DNA of 64,000 nucleotides from an uncultured Lachnospiraceae bacterium (GCA_947652925.1 CANTEW010000002.1:62001-126000), one strand, 5' to 3'. Shown: positions 17,034-26,184, counted from the first letter of the stretch. Translations and numbers: made by a program. Notes: generated by a model not told the origin, from the letters alone.

Positions 17034-18143
17034 ATGAGAGTCACCACAAGCATGATGATACGGAATTACCAGACCAATCTGACAAAAACAACCGAGACAA
17101 AGATGAACTATCAGAATAAGGTCCTGACCCAAAGGAATTTTACCAGCGTAAAAGAAGATCCTTCTGCGGCGGCAAAGGCCTCCAATCTGACCCGTCAGTA
17201 TCTGAAAAATGAAGATTATATGGAAATGGCCAAAGATCTTCAGTCCAAACTGGACGCCCAGGAAGACAGCGTCTATCAAGTTGTAAAATACGCGGAAGAA
17301 CTTTTTGCCAAGATTGGAAAGGAATCCCTCAACGGGACCAACCTTGAACAACGGGAGACTTATGCAAACACGATCGTCTCTATCCGCGATTCCATCATCC
17401 AAAGTCTGAACGCTACTTACAGTAACACATTTGTCATGGCCGGCGCAAACGGTACAGAAGCACCTTTTGCTCTCGATGATCAGACTGGAAAATTAACTTA
17501 CAGAGGTCTGATAGTAGACGATGTGGCCAATAAAAATACACTTACAAAATATAGAGATGAAGCATTATACATGGATATCGGCCTTGGTCTTGAATTTGAT
17601 GCAAATGGTAAAGATATCATTTCTTCCACAGCCTTTGATATTGCATTTTCTGGTCTGAGTGCTATCTGGGATGATGAGAGTCAGGGGAGTGGTATCGCAA
17701 ATCTAAATATCCTAACCAGCAATAATACGATCGACAGTGCCGCTGCACAACAATACCGTGGAGCTATGGCTATAGGACAGGGGAAAGACAATATGGCCAA
17801 CAATCTGGTGGATCTCTGCAGTCAGTTAGCATTAGAACTCCTCCAGAATGATGATGATTTCGACTATCAATCCTGTGATGCCATGCTCACGAAATTAAAG
17901 GGATTCCACGAGCAAGCAGATAATTCCCTCACTGGTATCGGTGTTAAATCTGATTTCCTGGAGAAATCTGTCAGCCGTATGGAGTCCAATGAATTATCAC
18001 TGGCCACCCAATTGGAGCGGGTCGTGACGCCTGATATGGCTATCGCCATCACCAATTATTCGTACTCTCAATATGCTTATAATGCTGCGCTGCGTATCGG
18101 TGTCAATCTTTTATCTCAATCTTTCCTTGACTTTATGAGATGA
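17034..18143 (+). CDS. flgL: Flagellar hook-associated protein 3 (HAP3) FlgL
   Basis: Second junction protein, between FlgK and the flagellin filament. The 369 residues have flagellin-like ends: N-terminal MRVTTSMMIRNYQTNL with SVKEDPSAAAKASNLT, and a C-terminal ITNYSYSQYAYNAALRIG helix. The surface-exposed middle is short. The AAAGGAGG SD lies 8 bases upstream of the start. It lies 22 bases after flgK and 61 bases before the YviE gene. Confidence 0.94.
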   Translation: MRVTTSMMIRNYQTNLTKTTETKMNYQNKVLTQRNFTSVKEDPSAAAKASNLTRQYLKNEDYMEMAKDLQSKLDAQEDSVYQVVKYAEELFAKIGKESLNGTNLEQRETYANTIVSIRDSIIQSLNATYSNTFVMAGANGTEAPFALDDQTGKLTYRGLIVDDVANKNTLTKYRDEALYMDIGLGLEFDANGKDIISSTAFDIAFSGLSAIWDDESQGSGIANLNILTSNNTIDSAAAQQYRGAMAIGQGKDNMANNLVDLCSQLALELLQNDDDFDYQSCDAMLTKLKGFHEQADNSLTGIGVKSDFLEKSVSRMESNELSLATQLERVVTPDMAIAITNYSYSQYAYNAALRIGVNLLSQSFLDFMR

Positions 18144-18204
18144 TAAAGAGATAATAGCAGCATAATCATAAAAAGGCTCAAAGATCAAGAAAGGAGGAAG
18201 GCAC

Positions 18205-18816
18205 ATGAAACAGCTTCTCCAGATATCAACCATACCCGTCGATTATGAGATAAAAGTCCAGAAAGCCCAGGTAGAACGCCGCCGGGGCAGTACACAATTG
18301 CAGATATCCCGTGAAAAGGGCGGTCTGCAGATCGAGACGACTCCATCTAAAGTAAGGATCGATACTTTTGAAGCCCGTAATTCTATGCTCCCTACTCCAC
18401 CGACCAGTATCGAACAGGCTGCAGAAAAAGGAAAGCAGACTGCTTCTGAGACCACTGCAAGATGGGCCGCTGACAATCATCTGATGATGAATGCTAAAAT
18501 GGGTGAGGACGTAGCCGGACAGATCGCCGAACGTGACTTCATGAACAATCTAAAGACAGGCGAATTTGAGATGGCTTTTATTCCCAAAGCAAGACCGAAT
18601 ATCCAATGGACCAAGCCTGATATCTCTATTCAGTTTAAAATGGATCGATTGAAGTTCGATCTTAAGGTCTCCGATGGAGATTTTCAATATAGGGCAGGGG
18701 ATGTGAGCTTGGATGTCACACGGATGCCTGACGTCCGCATTAGATACATTGGTGGTTTTAATTATGTCCCGTCAAGTTCTGATCCTGATCGCAAAGGGGT
18801 CAACGTAATGGCATGA
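18205..18816 (+). CDS. DUF6470-family flagellar-locus protein (YviE)
   Basis: A 203-residue protein of unknown biochemical role. It is found between flgL and fliW in many Firmicutes and is named YviE in B. subtilis. Visible features are an N-terminal beta segment (LLQISTIPVDYEIKVQKAQV), short repeated strand-rich segments, and a C-terminal domain with DRLKFDLKVSDGDFQYRAG and PDVRIRYIGG. There is no signal peptide. The gene ends just before a strong terminator-like hairpin. Function is known only by context. Confidence 0.85.
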   Translation: MKQLLQISTIPVDYEIKVQKAQVERRRGSTQLQISREKGGLQIETTPSKVRIDTFEARNSMLPTPPTSIEQAAEKGKQTASETTARWAADNHLMMNAKMGEDVAGQIAERDFMNNLKTGEFEMAFIPKARPNIQWTKPDISIQFKMDRLKFDLKVSDGDFQYRAGDVSLDVTRMPDVRIRYIGGFNYVPSSSDPDRKGVNVMA

Positions 18817-18820
18817 TAAA

Positions 18821-18866
18821 TAACAGTCCAGCTGATCAGAGAGTACGGCTGGACTGTTACTTTTTT
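18821..18866 (+). terminator. Strong hairpin and U tract directly before fliW
   Basis: TAACAGTCCAGC (18821-18832) pairs perfectly with GCTGGACTGTTA (18848-18859), 12 bp, followed by CTTTTTTCT. It looks like a complete intrinsic terminator. Only about 20 bases remain between its U tract and the fliW ATG, leaving no room for a promoter after it. Read-through, or a promoter inside the YviE gene, must therefore supply fliW-csrA. Confidence 0.85.
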
Positions 18867-18885
18867 CTAAAAGGAGAATGACAAG

Positions 18886-19392
18886 ATGGAGATATTGACA
18901 AAACATTTTGGAATGATAGAATATACAAAAGAAGAAGTTGTCCATTTCCAGGACGGCCTGTTTGGTTTTGAAGAGTATAAAGAATATCTGCCTATCCCCC
19001 TGGAAGAAGACAGCGATGCGATCATCTGCTTCCAAAGCTTAGATGATCAGGACGTTGCGTTCATCGCGATGAACCCTTTTATCCTCTCTGACACCTACCA
19101 TCCTGAGATCTCAGATACTGACCGGAAAACTCTAGGCGATCCGAAAGACGATGATATATCTTATTATTGTATATGCGTTATGAAAGACTCTCTTGAGGAC
19201 AGCAGGATCAATCTGAAATGTCCGATCGCTGTCAATGCCCTGACCCGTTCGGCGCGGCAATTGATCTTAGATCAGCCTGGATACGAGCTGCGCCACCAGA
19301 TCAAGGATCTGTCGATAACATGTAAAAAGGAGGAAAGATCACATGTTGGTCCTGCAAAGAAAGAAAAACCAGTCGCTGGTCATAAACGGTAA
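18886..19392 (+). CDS. fliW: Flagellar assembly factor FliW
   Basis: Binds flagellin and sequesters the translational regulator CsrA, coupling filament growth to flagellin synthesis (known from B. subtilis). The 168 residues include the typical start FGMIEYTKEEVVHFQDGLFGF and the conserved NLKCPIAVNALTRSARQLIL region (split in two here: NLKCPIAVN and ALTRSARQLIL). The tail after KDLSITC is extended and basic, running 50 bases into csrA in another frame. Two GGA triplets flank the start, one in the SD (AAGGAG) and one right after ATG, which CsrA could bind. Confidence 0.94.
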   Translation: MEILTKHFGMIEYTKEEVVHFQDGLFGFEEYKEYLPIPLEEDSDAIICFQSLDDQDVAFIAMNPFILSDTYHPEISDTDRKTLGDPKDDDISYYCICVMKDSLEDSRINLKCPIAVNALTRSARQLILDQPGYELRHQIKDLSITCKKEERSHVGPAKKEKPVAGHKR

Positions 19393-19573
19393 TGTGACCG
19401 TCTCCATTCTGGAGATTGGCAGCGACTGGATCAAACTAGCTATTGAAGCACCAAAAGATGTTAAGATCCTCCGTGCTGAATTGATGGAAGCCGCTGAAGC
19501 GAATCAGGAAGCGGCGAAAAGATCGACCACAGAATCTGTAGATGCATTAAAGACCCTGATCCAAAAACATTGA
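19343..19573 (+). CDS. csrA: Carbon storage regulator CsrA
   Basis: Small dimeric RNA-binding repressor that binds GGA motifs near ribosome sites, typically of flagellin mRNA. The 76 residues start [20 protein letters not shown] and continue [20 protein letters not shown], which are the RNA-contacting strands. GGAGGA lies 9 bases upstream. It overlaps fliW by 50 bases in the same direction and galE by 27 bases on the opposite strand, so its last nine codons are shared with the galE tail. Confidence 0.96.
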   Translation: MLVLQRKKNQSLVINGNVTVSILEIGSDWIKLAIEAPKDVKILRAELMEAAEANQEAAKRSTTESVDALKTLIQKH

Positions 19574-20584
19574 ATGGAATCCCTCCGGATGTGCAGACTG
19601 CCATCTCCAGGAATCCTCACACATCTCCTCAATCCCTCTGGTGGCTGTCCACCCCAATTCTCTTTCAGCTTTTGACGGGTCTGCATAACAGGCGGCTATA
19701 TCGCCTGCCCTCCTGGGCTTTATCTCATAAGGGAGGGTCTTTTTGCAGGCTTTTTCAAACGCATGGAGTACTTCCAGCACGCTGTATCCCCGTCCTGTCC
19801 CCAGATTGTAGATCGAGACCCCTTCTTTAGCTTTAAGCTTTTCTATGGCTTTTACATGACCCAGAGCAAGATCCACCACATGGATATAATCCCGCACGCC
19901 TGTCCCATCTGGCGTGTCATAATCATCTCCAAATACCCCGAGCCTGTCTAATCTGCCCACCGCAACTTGAGCGATATAGGGGACCAGATTATTAGGGATG
20001 CCTTTAGGATCCTCGCCTATCTTTCCGGAAGAATGCGCGCCGATGGGATTGAAATACCGCAAGAGTACCACATTCCACTGTGGATCGCTCACATGGATAT
20101 CTGTCAGTATCTGCTCCAACATACCCTTTGTCTGCCCATAAGGATTTGTGATCTGGCCTTTGGGACATTCTTCTGTGATGGGTACAAACGCAGGATCCCC
20201 ATACACTGTAGCAGAAGAACTGAACACGATATCTTTCACCCCATATCTGCGCATCACATCACAGAGGATCAAAGTCCCTGTAAGATTATTATGATAATAT
20301 TCCAGAGGTTTCTCCACAGATTCGCCCACAGCCTTCAATCCCGCAAAATGGATCACCGCATCGATGGACTCCTCTTGAAAGATCTTCTCAACGCCTTCCT
20401 TGTCCAGCATATCTGTCTCATAGGCCTTTACTTTCTTACCCGTGATCTCCTCCACTGCCCTGAGAGCCTTGGGACTGGAATTATAGAAATTATCCATCAC
20501 AACGACCTCATAGCCGGCATCCAATAGTTCAACGCATGTATGACTCCCAATATAACCTGCTCCACCTGTCACCAAAATAGACAT
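19547..20584 (-). CDS. galE: UDP-glucose 4-epimerase GalE
   Basis: Interconverts UDP-glucose and UDP-galactose using bound NAD. The 345 residues begin [20 protein letters not shown] (Rossmann motif), with [10 protein letters not shown], the catalytic Tyr/Lys in [23 protein letters not shown] and [16 protein letters not shown]. The C-terminus runs past the usual end (HPEGF) by ten residues, into the csrA 3' end on the opposite strand. It starts 16 bases after the nucleotidyltransferase gene and is probably the last gene of a four-gene unit beginning at the response regulator. Confidence 0.95.
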   Translation of the reverse strand: MSILVTGGAGYIGSHTCVELLDAGYEVVVMDNFYNSSPKALRAVEEITGKKVKAYETDMLDKEGVEKIFQEESIDAVIHFAGLKAVGESVEKPLEYYHNNLTGTLILCDVMRRYGVKDIVFSSSATVYGDPAFVPITEECPKGQITNPYGQTKGMLEQILTDIHVSDPQWNVVLLRYFNPIGAHSSGKIGEDPKGIPNNLVPYIAQVAVGRLDRLGVFGDDYDTPDGTGVRDYIHVVDLALGHVKAIEKLKAKEGVSIYNLGTGRGYSVLEVLHAFEKACKKTLPYEIKPRRAGDIAACYADPSKAERELGWTATRGIEEMCEDSWRWQSAHPEGFHSMFLDQGL

Positions 20585-20600
20585 GATTCTTTCCTCCTGC

Positions 20601-21530
20601 TCATCTCTCCTCCCAAAGGAGGGCTGGATATTGTCCTTCTTCTTTCATCCTCCGGATAGCTCCCACGACTGCCTGACGGTCCTCTTTATAAGTCACCCCG
20701 TACCATTGATCAGAAGATCTCAGTACCTCCACAGTCGCCTTCTCCTCTGCCAGCAAGTCTCCCACGACTGTAGGCAGAAAATATTCACATTTTAAAGGAT
20801 CTTCCCGAAATCCTTTTTCCAAAAAAGCAGTAAAACGTTCTTCCAACTCTTTAAAGATACTTGTGCTAAATCCCCACATATTCATAGAGACTATACTATC
20901 TTTCTCGATATCGACCCATGTGTCCCCACCGTCTTCCGTATACGCAGCGCCAGATCCGCGTTTTTCGATATGGGTCTTTTCCTGGATCTCCATCAGGTAT
21001 CCCTGATCGTCTGTCTTGCAGATACCTCTGGCTACATGGCCATTATCTGTCAGTGTGTTCCCCAGGATATATCCCACCATACAATAACGATATCTCTCGT
21101 CGTCCACATGTGTGGTCAGATACCGATACAGACATTCAAATGCATGACGGCCATAATGATCATCCGCGTTGATCACGGCAAAGGGACCATCTACTACTTC
21201 TTTACAGCACAGGACTGCATGCCCTGTCCCAAAGGGTTTGACCCTCCCCTGGGGCGGTCTCCAGCCTTGCGGCAGTGCAGAGAGATCTTGGTATACATAA
21301 GAAACATCTATATGACGGCTGATACGGTCACCGATAGCTTCCTTGAATTCCTTTTCATTTTCTCTTTTGATCACAAAGACTACCCGGCCGAAACCCGCTT
21401 CTTTTGCATCATAAATAGAAAAATCCATGATGATATCCCCATCCTCATCCACAGGGTCTATCTGTTTCAATCCTCCATAACGGCTCCCCATACCTGCCGC
21501 CATAATGACTAATGTTGGTTTTTCTGCCAT
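20601..21530 (-). CDS. Sugar-phosphate nucleotidyltransferase-like protein
   Basis: A nucleotidyltransferase-fold protein of 309 residues, probably making or handling a nucleotide sugar. The N-terminal signature [20 protein letters not shown] matches the nucleotide-binding loop of GlmU/GalU/RmlA-type enzymes. [11 protein letters not shown] supplies the metal-binding Asp pair. It differs from canonical GalU in length and lacks other GalU motifs, so I do not name it galU. The position just before galE suggests UDP-sugar metabolism. The start is ATG 21530 after AGGAGG. A GTG two codons earlier lies within the SD. Confidence 0.8.
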   Translation of the reverse strand: MAEKPTLVIMAAGMGSRYGGLKQIDPVDEDGDIIMDFSIYDAKEAGFGRVVFVIKRENEKEFKEAIGDRISRHIDVSYVYQDLSALPQGWRPPQGRVKPFGTGHAVLCCKEVVDGPFAVINADDHYGRHAFECLYRYLTTHVDDERYRYCMVGYILGNTLTDNGHVARGICKTDDQGYLMEIQEKTHIEKRGSGAAYTEDGGDTWVDIEKDSIVSMNMWGFSTSIFKELEERFTAFLEKGFREDPLKCEYFLPTVVGDLLAEEKATVEVLRSSDQWYGVTYKEDRQAVVGAIRRMKEEGQYPALLWEER

Positions 21531-21549
21531 CTCCACCTCCTATAAATGA

Positions 21550-22973
21550 TCACAGCAATCTATCCGCTTCCGGTATCTTAAACCAGAATCTCACTCCTTT
21601 TTCCTGATTCTCCACCCCATACTCTCCTCCGTGGAGCCGGATGATACGCCGGACAAGATACAACCCGATCCCCATATGCCGCTGTTCCAGAGGATCTTCT
21701 CCTTTTGACCGTTTTATCACATATCCCTGCCAGATCTTCTCCATAACAGAATCTTCAATCTTCTCTCCCTGATTATAGACACTCACCCAGACCCAGCCAT
21801 CTTCACGATACAGAGAGACCTGGATCACTCCTCCCTGCACTGTATGGGAAAGCGCATTCATCATATAATTATCAATGGCCTGCTCCAGATAATAAGCATT
21901 CCCACAGATCTTGCAATCCTCCTCCAGTGAAAATTGATCCTTAATATGACTCTGTTTGAACAACGCCTGGTATTTTACTTGGATGTATTCCATCGTATCG
22001 GTCAGATCCATGGTCTGCCGTTCCATTTTCTGTATCTGATGCTCCATCAAAGACAGGTCCATCAGATTATTCACCATATCGGACATCCTGGAGATCTCTT
22101 CGACGATGGAATCATAATAATACTCCTGTCCACCTGATCACCCATACAATGCAGCATCTCTACCTGACTGGAGATGATAGCCAAAGGGGTCTTTAATTCA
22201 TGGGAGATATCCGCCACCACATCCCTGCGGACGGCATCCAACCTCCTGTCATCCAGACTTTTATCGCCCAGATGGAGATCATCCATTTGGACTGTATCCA
22301 TCTGGACCGCATCCACCTGGATGGCGCCTGTTTGGACCGCATCCGTCTGGATGCTCCTTAAGGACTCAGATCCTCTCTCTATCTTTCGGCCACTCATCAT
22401 CTCCTGTCTCATCTTCACATAGATACGTCCAAAGATCATATACAATAAGGGGATGCCTATAACAATAAATATCAAAAGAGTGAGAGTCAGGAATTTTACG
22501 ACATATGAAAATGGGTCGTTGAGAGAATCGATCCTCTCCCTGATATTGACATAATATACTTTACCTTCCTGCCTGACCAGACCGAGTAATTTGACAGCCA
22601 TAGGATTCCTAGTCTCTCTGTTGATCACTTCCGGTTCCTCAGAAAAGTTCTCTTTACAGAGGACCACATGCTTATACACCTGACGTTCCGGAGACTCCGA
22701 CCAACTCACATAAAGAGGGGTAAAATCCTCGTCAGCAATGATAAAAGAGAGATTTTCTTTTTCATATTGATCCAGCACAGATCCATCATCCTCATCCAGA
22801 GTGTTAAAATCCATCTCTTTTAGATCAGCGTAGGCAGCCTTGATGAGTTTTGATTTCTGGTGCCTGTAATAAGAAGGTGAAAATAACCAATAGATCAATG
22901 CACTCCCACCCACCACGACCGCTAAAAATGCAAACTCTGCCATGAACAGGCTCTTTTTAATCTCTTTTTCCAT
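21550..22973 (-). pseudogene. Sensor histidine kinase (VanS-like), interrupted by a frameshift
   Basis: A membrane histidine kinase broken into two frames. The first part has two membrane helices (about residues 10-32 and 165-190) around an extracellular sensor domain, then ISHELKTPLAIISSQ with phospho-His258. The second frame continues without a gap as DSIVEEISRMSDMVNNLMDL, an N-box-like DNYMMNALSH and GIGLYLVRRIIRLHGG. The frame changes near 22123-22129. Restoring one G after GTGGACAGG would give a normal continuous kinase of about 475 residues. Between the second helix and the His domain is a run of five 15-base units (22286-22360) encoding DAVQ-like pentapeptides. The start 22973 overlaps the regulator gene by 17 bases. 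A sequencing error or a genuine inactivating deletion are both possible. Confidence 0.85.
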
Positions 22974-23652
22974 CTGCATCCGCCTCAAAAATGTAACCCA
23001 CTCCATACACAGACCGGATATAATTGCATTCCCGTGTCAATTTCTTCCTCAATTGTTTCACCAGAGTATCTACTGTCCGCGTTTCCCCGATATAATCAAA
23101 TCCCCACACAGCGTCTAAGATATGTTCCCGTTTCAGTACCCGTCCCTGGTTTTCCATAAAAAAGAGTAAGAGCGCGTATTCCCTGCGGGTCGTTTCAATA
23201 TATTCCCCTTTCCTATAGACTTTCTGAGCCGGAAGATCCAGGCACAATCCCCCCGCCTCCAGGGTCTGGCCATATTTTCCGACCCGTTTCAGCACTGCTT
23301 CCACATGTGCCTTGATGATCGCCAAGGTATATGGTTTTACGATATAGTCATCAGCTCCCCATGAAAAGCTGTCCAACTGCCCTTCCACAGAAGAATTGGC
23401 TGTCAGCATGATCACCGGTACCTGGGAGTTTTTCCTTATCTCTTTGAGGACCTCATTCCCGCTGATACCTGGGAGCATGATGTCCAATAAGATCAAATCT
23501 ATCTTGTTCATATGGCCATAGAAGGTATCCAATGCACTCTGTCCATCTGCAGCCTGCAATATCTCATATCCCTGGAGGATGAGGAAATCTGAGAGTGTGC
23601 GCAGGAGTTTTTCTTCATCTTCCACGACCAGCAATGTCTTCTTGTAATGCAT
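22957..23652 (-). CDS. OmpR/VanR-type response regulator
   Basis: Transcription regulator partner of the kinase encoded just after it. The 231 residues contain a receiver domain (VVEDEEKLLRTL acidic pocket, phospho-Asp in LILLDIMLPGISG, Lys in YIVKPYT) and a C-terminal winged helix (TTRREYALLLFFMENQGRVL, then RTVDTLVKQLRKKL and SVYGVGYIF). It overlaps the kinase by 17 bases. It heads a unit with kinase, nucleotidyltransferase and galE, so a cell-envelope or sugar-nucleotide role is possible, but targets are unknown. Confidence 0.93.
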   Translation of the reverse strand: MHYKKTLLVVEDEEKLLRTLSDFLILQGYEILQAADGQSALDTFYGHMNKIDLILLDIMLPGISGNEVLKEIRKNSQVPVIMLTANSSVEGQLDSFSWGADDYIVKPYTLAIIKAHVEAVLKRVGKYGQTLEAGGLCLDLPAQKVYRKGEYIETTRREYALLLFFMENQGRVLKREHILDAVWGFDYIGETRTVDTLVKQLRKKLTRECNYIRSVYGVGYIFEADADGKRD

Positions 23653-23735
23653 GTATTTTCTCCAAACATCTTCTCTATAGTCTTTAAATATCCTTTATTG
23701 ATTCTACAAAGCAAATGTGATGGAAATTTGTCAAC

Positions 23736-23768
23736 GAAAGGCCTGACACAAAATATGCCAAGCCTTTC
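23736..23768 (-). terminator. Weak hairpin after rplL
   Basis: GAAAGGC and GCCTTTC pair with additional imperfect pairing, 20 bases downstream of the rplL stop on the minus strand. A U tract is lacking. It marks the end of the ribosomal protein unit, since the next gene is a response regulator and not rpoB. Confidence 0.4.
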
Positions 23769-23788
23769 CATGTATTACAATTCTTTAT

Positions 23789-24169
23789 TTATTTCAGGTT
23801 AACTTTAGCGCCTTCGCCTTCCAGTTTTGCCTTGATATCTTCAGCCTCAGCCTTAGATGCGCCTTCTTTTACTACCTTAGGCGCGCCGTCTACCATCTCT
23901 TTGGCTTCTTTCAAGCCAAGTCCTGTCACTTCACGGACAACTTTGATGACTTTGACTTTGTTTGGCCCAACTTCAGCCAGCTCTACGTCAAATTCATCTT
24001 TTTCTTCTTCCTGTCCGCCGTCAGCAGCACCGCCAGCGGCAGCCACTACAACACCTGCTGCTGCAGATACGCCAAATTCTTCTTCACAAGCTTTTACAAG
24101 ATCGTTCAATTCCAGTACAGTCAATTCTTTGATCGCTGCAATAAATTCTTCTGTTGTCAACTTTGCCAT
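23789..24169 (-). CDS. rplL: Ribosomal protein bL12 (L7/L12)
   Basis: Stalk protein that recruits translation factors to the ribosome. The 126 residues have an N-terminal dimerisation domain ([20 protein letters not shown]), an Ala/Gly hinge ([17 protein letters not shown]) and the C-terminal factor-binding domain with [20 protein letters not shown]. Length is normal. It follows rplJ by 48 bases. In most Firmicutes rpoB follows, but here it does not. Confidence 0.98.
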   Translation of the reverse strand: MAKLTTEEFIAAIKELTVLELNDLVKACEEEFGVSAAAGVVVAAAGGAADGGQEEEKDEFDVELAEVGPNKVKVIKVVREVTGLGLKEAKEMVDGAPKVVKEGASKAEAEDIKAKLEGEGAKVNLK

Positions 24170-24217
24170 TTATTTATTCCTCCTAAAATAATTTCTATAT
24201 CATCATGATACAAATGA

Positions 24218-24751
24218 TCATTCTGCTGCTTCTTCCCCAGATCCTTTTGCAGCTATAGCAGCCTCTCCGCCGCCTGCCTCGGCGATCTGGCTGAGCACAC
24301 GGGCGAAGTTTGTGATCGGAGATTGGATACTCCCCAGCAATTTTCCCAGCAATCCCTCTCTGGACGGGATATCTGCCAATGCCTGGATACCCGCCTGGTC
24401 ATTGTAATTTCCCTCGACTACGCCTGCGATCATCTCCAAAGCCGGATACTGTTTTGCAAATTTGTTGAGGATCCTTGCCGGAGCTGTGGCGTCATCTGCC
24501 GATATGGCCAGAGCGTTTGTCCCGTGCAGATGCTCTGCAAGACTCTCACAGCTTGTCCCCTTAAACGCAAAATCCATCATGGTGTTTTTATAAACTTTAT
24601 ACAGGATGCCAGCCTCTCTCAATTCCTTACGGAGTATCGTATCCTGTTCCACTGTAAGGCCGCTGTAATTGACTAATACCACGCATTGGGCATCTTTCAC
24701 ATTGTTGGCTATCTCTTCTACGATCGACCTTTTCAGTTCAATCTTTGCCAT
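24218..24751 (-). CDS. rplJ: Ribosomal protein uL10
   Basis: Base of the L7/L12 stalk. It also binds its own mRNA leader to repress translation. The 178 residues begin MAKIELKRSIVEEIANNVK, with LVNYSGLTVEQDTILRKELR and YKNTMMDFAF. AGGAGGTG lies 9 bases before the ATG at 24751. Upstream in-frame codons reaching into the leader have no SD and are not coding. It is preceded by an L10 leader with an attenuator-like terminator. Confidence 0.97.
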   Translation of the reverse strand: MAKIELKRSIVEEIANNVKDAQCVVLVNYSGLTVEQDTILRKELREAGILYKVYKNTMMDFAFKGTSCESLAEHLHGTNALAISADDATAPARILNKFAKQYPALEMIAGVVEGNYNDQAGIQALADIPSREGLLGKLLGSIQSPITNFARVLSQIAEAGGGEAAIAAKGSGEEAAE

Positions 24752-24790
24752 GATCTTATGCACCTCCTTCTTCTCATTATTCTGTACCCA

Positions 24791-24955
24791 TGACCAAAAA
24801 AAGCCCTCTGCATCCGAAGACGCAGGAGGGCAACTCTCTTCTATCTCTGAATGATAGAAAGGACCGCTGATATCCCTCGGCGGATGGGAATCCCCTTTAT
24901 GCCTCACGGCATCCGCTGTCTTCGGAGCGATACTGACCTTGGTCAGTGTACCATA
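24791..24955 (-). promoter_or_regulatory. Ribosomal protein L10 leader RNA with terminator
   Basis: The 255-base gap between rplA and rplJ contains a structured leader. Near the 5' end is CTGACC/GGTCAG. A conserved-looking block around AGCGGTCCTTTCTATC follows. A strong hairpin GCCCTCCTGCGTC-TTCG-GATGCAGAGGGC with a T tract (24795-24831) comes before the rplJ start. This arrangement matches the Firmicutes L10 leader family, in which L10 binding controls rplJ-rplL expression. A covariance-model search (RF00557) would confirm it. Confidence 0.75.
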
Positions 24956-24966
24956 TCTATTTATCT

Positions 24967-24995
24967 ACATTAGCATGATCAAATGATCTTGTCAA
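24967..24995 (-). promoter_or_regulatory. Promoter for the L10 leader-rplJ-rplL unit
   Basis: Reading leftward, a perfect TTGACA (24995-24990), 17 bases, TAATGT (24972-24967) preceded by TG one base upstream (an extended -10). It lies just after the rplA stop, so rplJL has its own promoter in addition to read-through. Confidence 0.6.
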
Positions 24996-25007
24996 GATGA
25001 TCCGGAT

Positions 25008-25697
25008 CTAAAATCTCATGGGATTTACTTTTACACCAGGCCCCATAGTCGATGCCAGCGTGATCGTCTTCATATACTGTCCTTTTACTGCGCTCGGTCT
25101 TGCTTTAACGATCGCTTCGATCAGAGTCTGGAAATTCTCTTTCAGCTGATCCTCGCTAAAAGAAACCTTTCCAATGGGTACATGCACGATATTTGTCTTA
25201 TCCAGACGGTATTCGATCTTACCAGCTTTGATATCCTGGATGGCTTTCGTCACATCCATGGTCACTGTACCCGCTTTTGGATTGGGCATCAGCCCTTTCG
25301 GTCCCAGGACACGGCCCAAGCGGCCTACGACACCCATCATGTCCGGTGTGGCCACAACAACGTCAAAATCTAGCCAGCCGTCATTCTGGATCTTGGGGAT
25401 GAGTTCTTCCCCTCCTACGAAGTCAGCTCCCGCTGCCTGTGCTTCATCTAACTTTGCATCCTTAGCAAATACCAGGACACGGACTTTCTTGCCTGTCCCA
25501 TGGGGCAGGACTACAGCGCCACGGATCTGCTGGTCAGCATGGCGTCCGTCACATCCAGTGCGGATATGGACTTCGATCGTCTCGTCAAATTTTGCGACTG
25601 CCGTTTTTTTCACCAATCCGATGGCTTCCTCCGGATCGTATAATGTCATACGGTCGATGGCTTTTGCAGCCTCTTGATATTTCTTCCCTCTCTTCAT
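25008..25697 (-). CDS. rplA: Ribosomal protein uL1
   Basis: Forms the L1 stalk at the ribosomal E site. The 229 residues start [20 protein letters not shown] and contain [20 protein letters not shown], the L1 signature (split: [10 protein letters not shown] and [10 protein letters not shown]). The length is typical. It begins 4 bases after the rplK stop. Confidence 0.98.
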   Translation of the reverse strand: MKRGKKYQEAAKAIDRMTLYDPEEAIGLVKKTAVAKFDETIEVHIRTGCDGRHADQQIRGAVVLPHGTGKKVRVLVFAKDAKLDEAQAAGADFVGGEELIPKIQNDGWLDFDVVVATPDMMGVVGRLGRVLGPKGLMPNPKAGTVTMDVTKAIQDIKAGKIEYRLDKTNIVHVPIGKVSFSEDQLKENFQTLIEAIVKARPSAVKGQYMKTITLASTMGPGVKVNPMRF

Positions 25698-25701
25698 ATC
25701 C

Positions 25702-26127
25702 TTACTCCTCCACTGTTATCCCCATACTTTTTGCTGTACCGATGATCATACTCATTGCAGCCTCCAGGGAACCCGCATTCAGATCTTTCATCTTCGTCTC
25801 GGCAATCTCCTGGATCTGGGCTTTTGTCACGCTCCCCACTTTCACCTTGTTCGGAGTACCGGAACCAGATTTTATGTTACAGGCCTTTTTTAATAAAACG
25901 GCAGCCGGCGGAGTCTTGGTTATGAAGCTGAAACTCCTGTCTGCATAGACCGTGATCACCACCGGGATCAGAACGTCCCCCATGTCCGCAGTCTTTGCAT
26001 TGAATTCTTTGGTAAACTGTACGATGTTAACGCCATGCTGCCCGAGTGCCGGACCTACTGGCGGCGCTGGCGTTGCCTTGCCAGCTGGGATCTGTAATTT
26101 GATATATCCTTCTACTTTCTTTGCCAT
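25702..26127 (-). CDS. rplK: Ribosomal protein uL11
   Basis: Part of the GTPase-associated centre of the large subunit and needed for RelA sensing. The 141 residues begin [20 protein letters not shown] and contain [17 protein letters not shown]. The start at 26127 has an AGGAGGTG SD. An upstream in-frame extension of 13 codons has no support. Confidence 0.98.
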   Translation of the reverse strand: MAKKVEGYIKLQIPAGKATPAPPVGPALGQHGVNIVQFTKEFNAKTADMGDVLIPVVITVYADRSFSFITKTPPAAVLLKKACNIKSGSGTPNKVKVGSVTKAQIQEIAETKMKDLNAGSLEAAMSMIIGTAKSMGITVEE

Positions 26128-26184
26128 AACAGGCACCTCCTTGTGGTATTGGCGGGGGTCATCCATTCCCTCCCACTGTCACAT

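Noticed and set aside
21550..22086. Separate small ATPase-domain gene
   Set aside because: Its first residues continue the histidine kinase helix exactly. It is the second half of a frameshifted kinase, not an independent gene with its own SD.
24752..24907. N-terminal extension of rplJ by 52 codons
   Set aside because: It runs through the L10 leader and its terminator. The ATG at 24751 has a strong SD and matches the L10 start.
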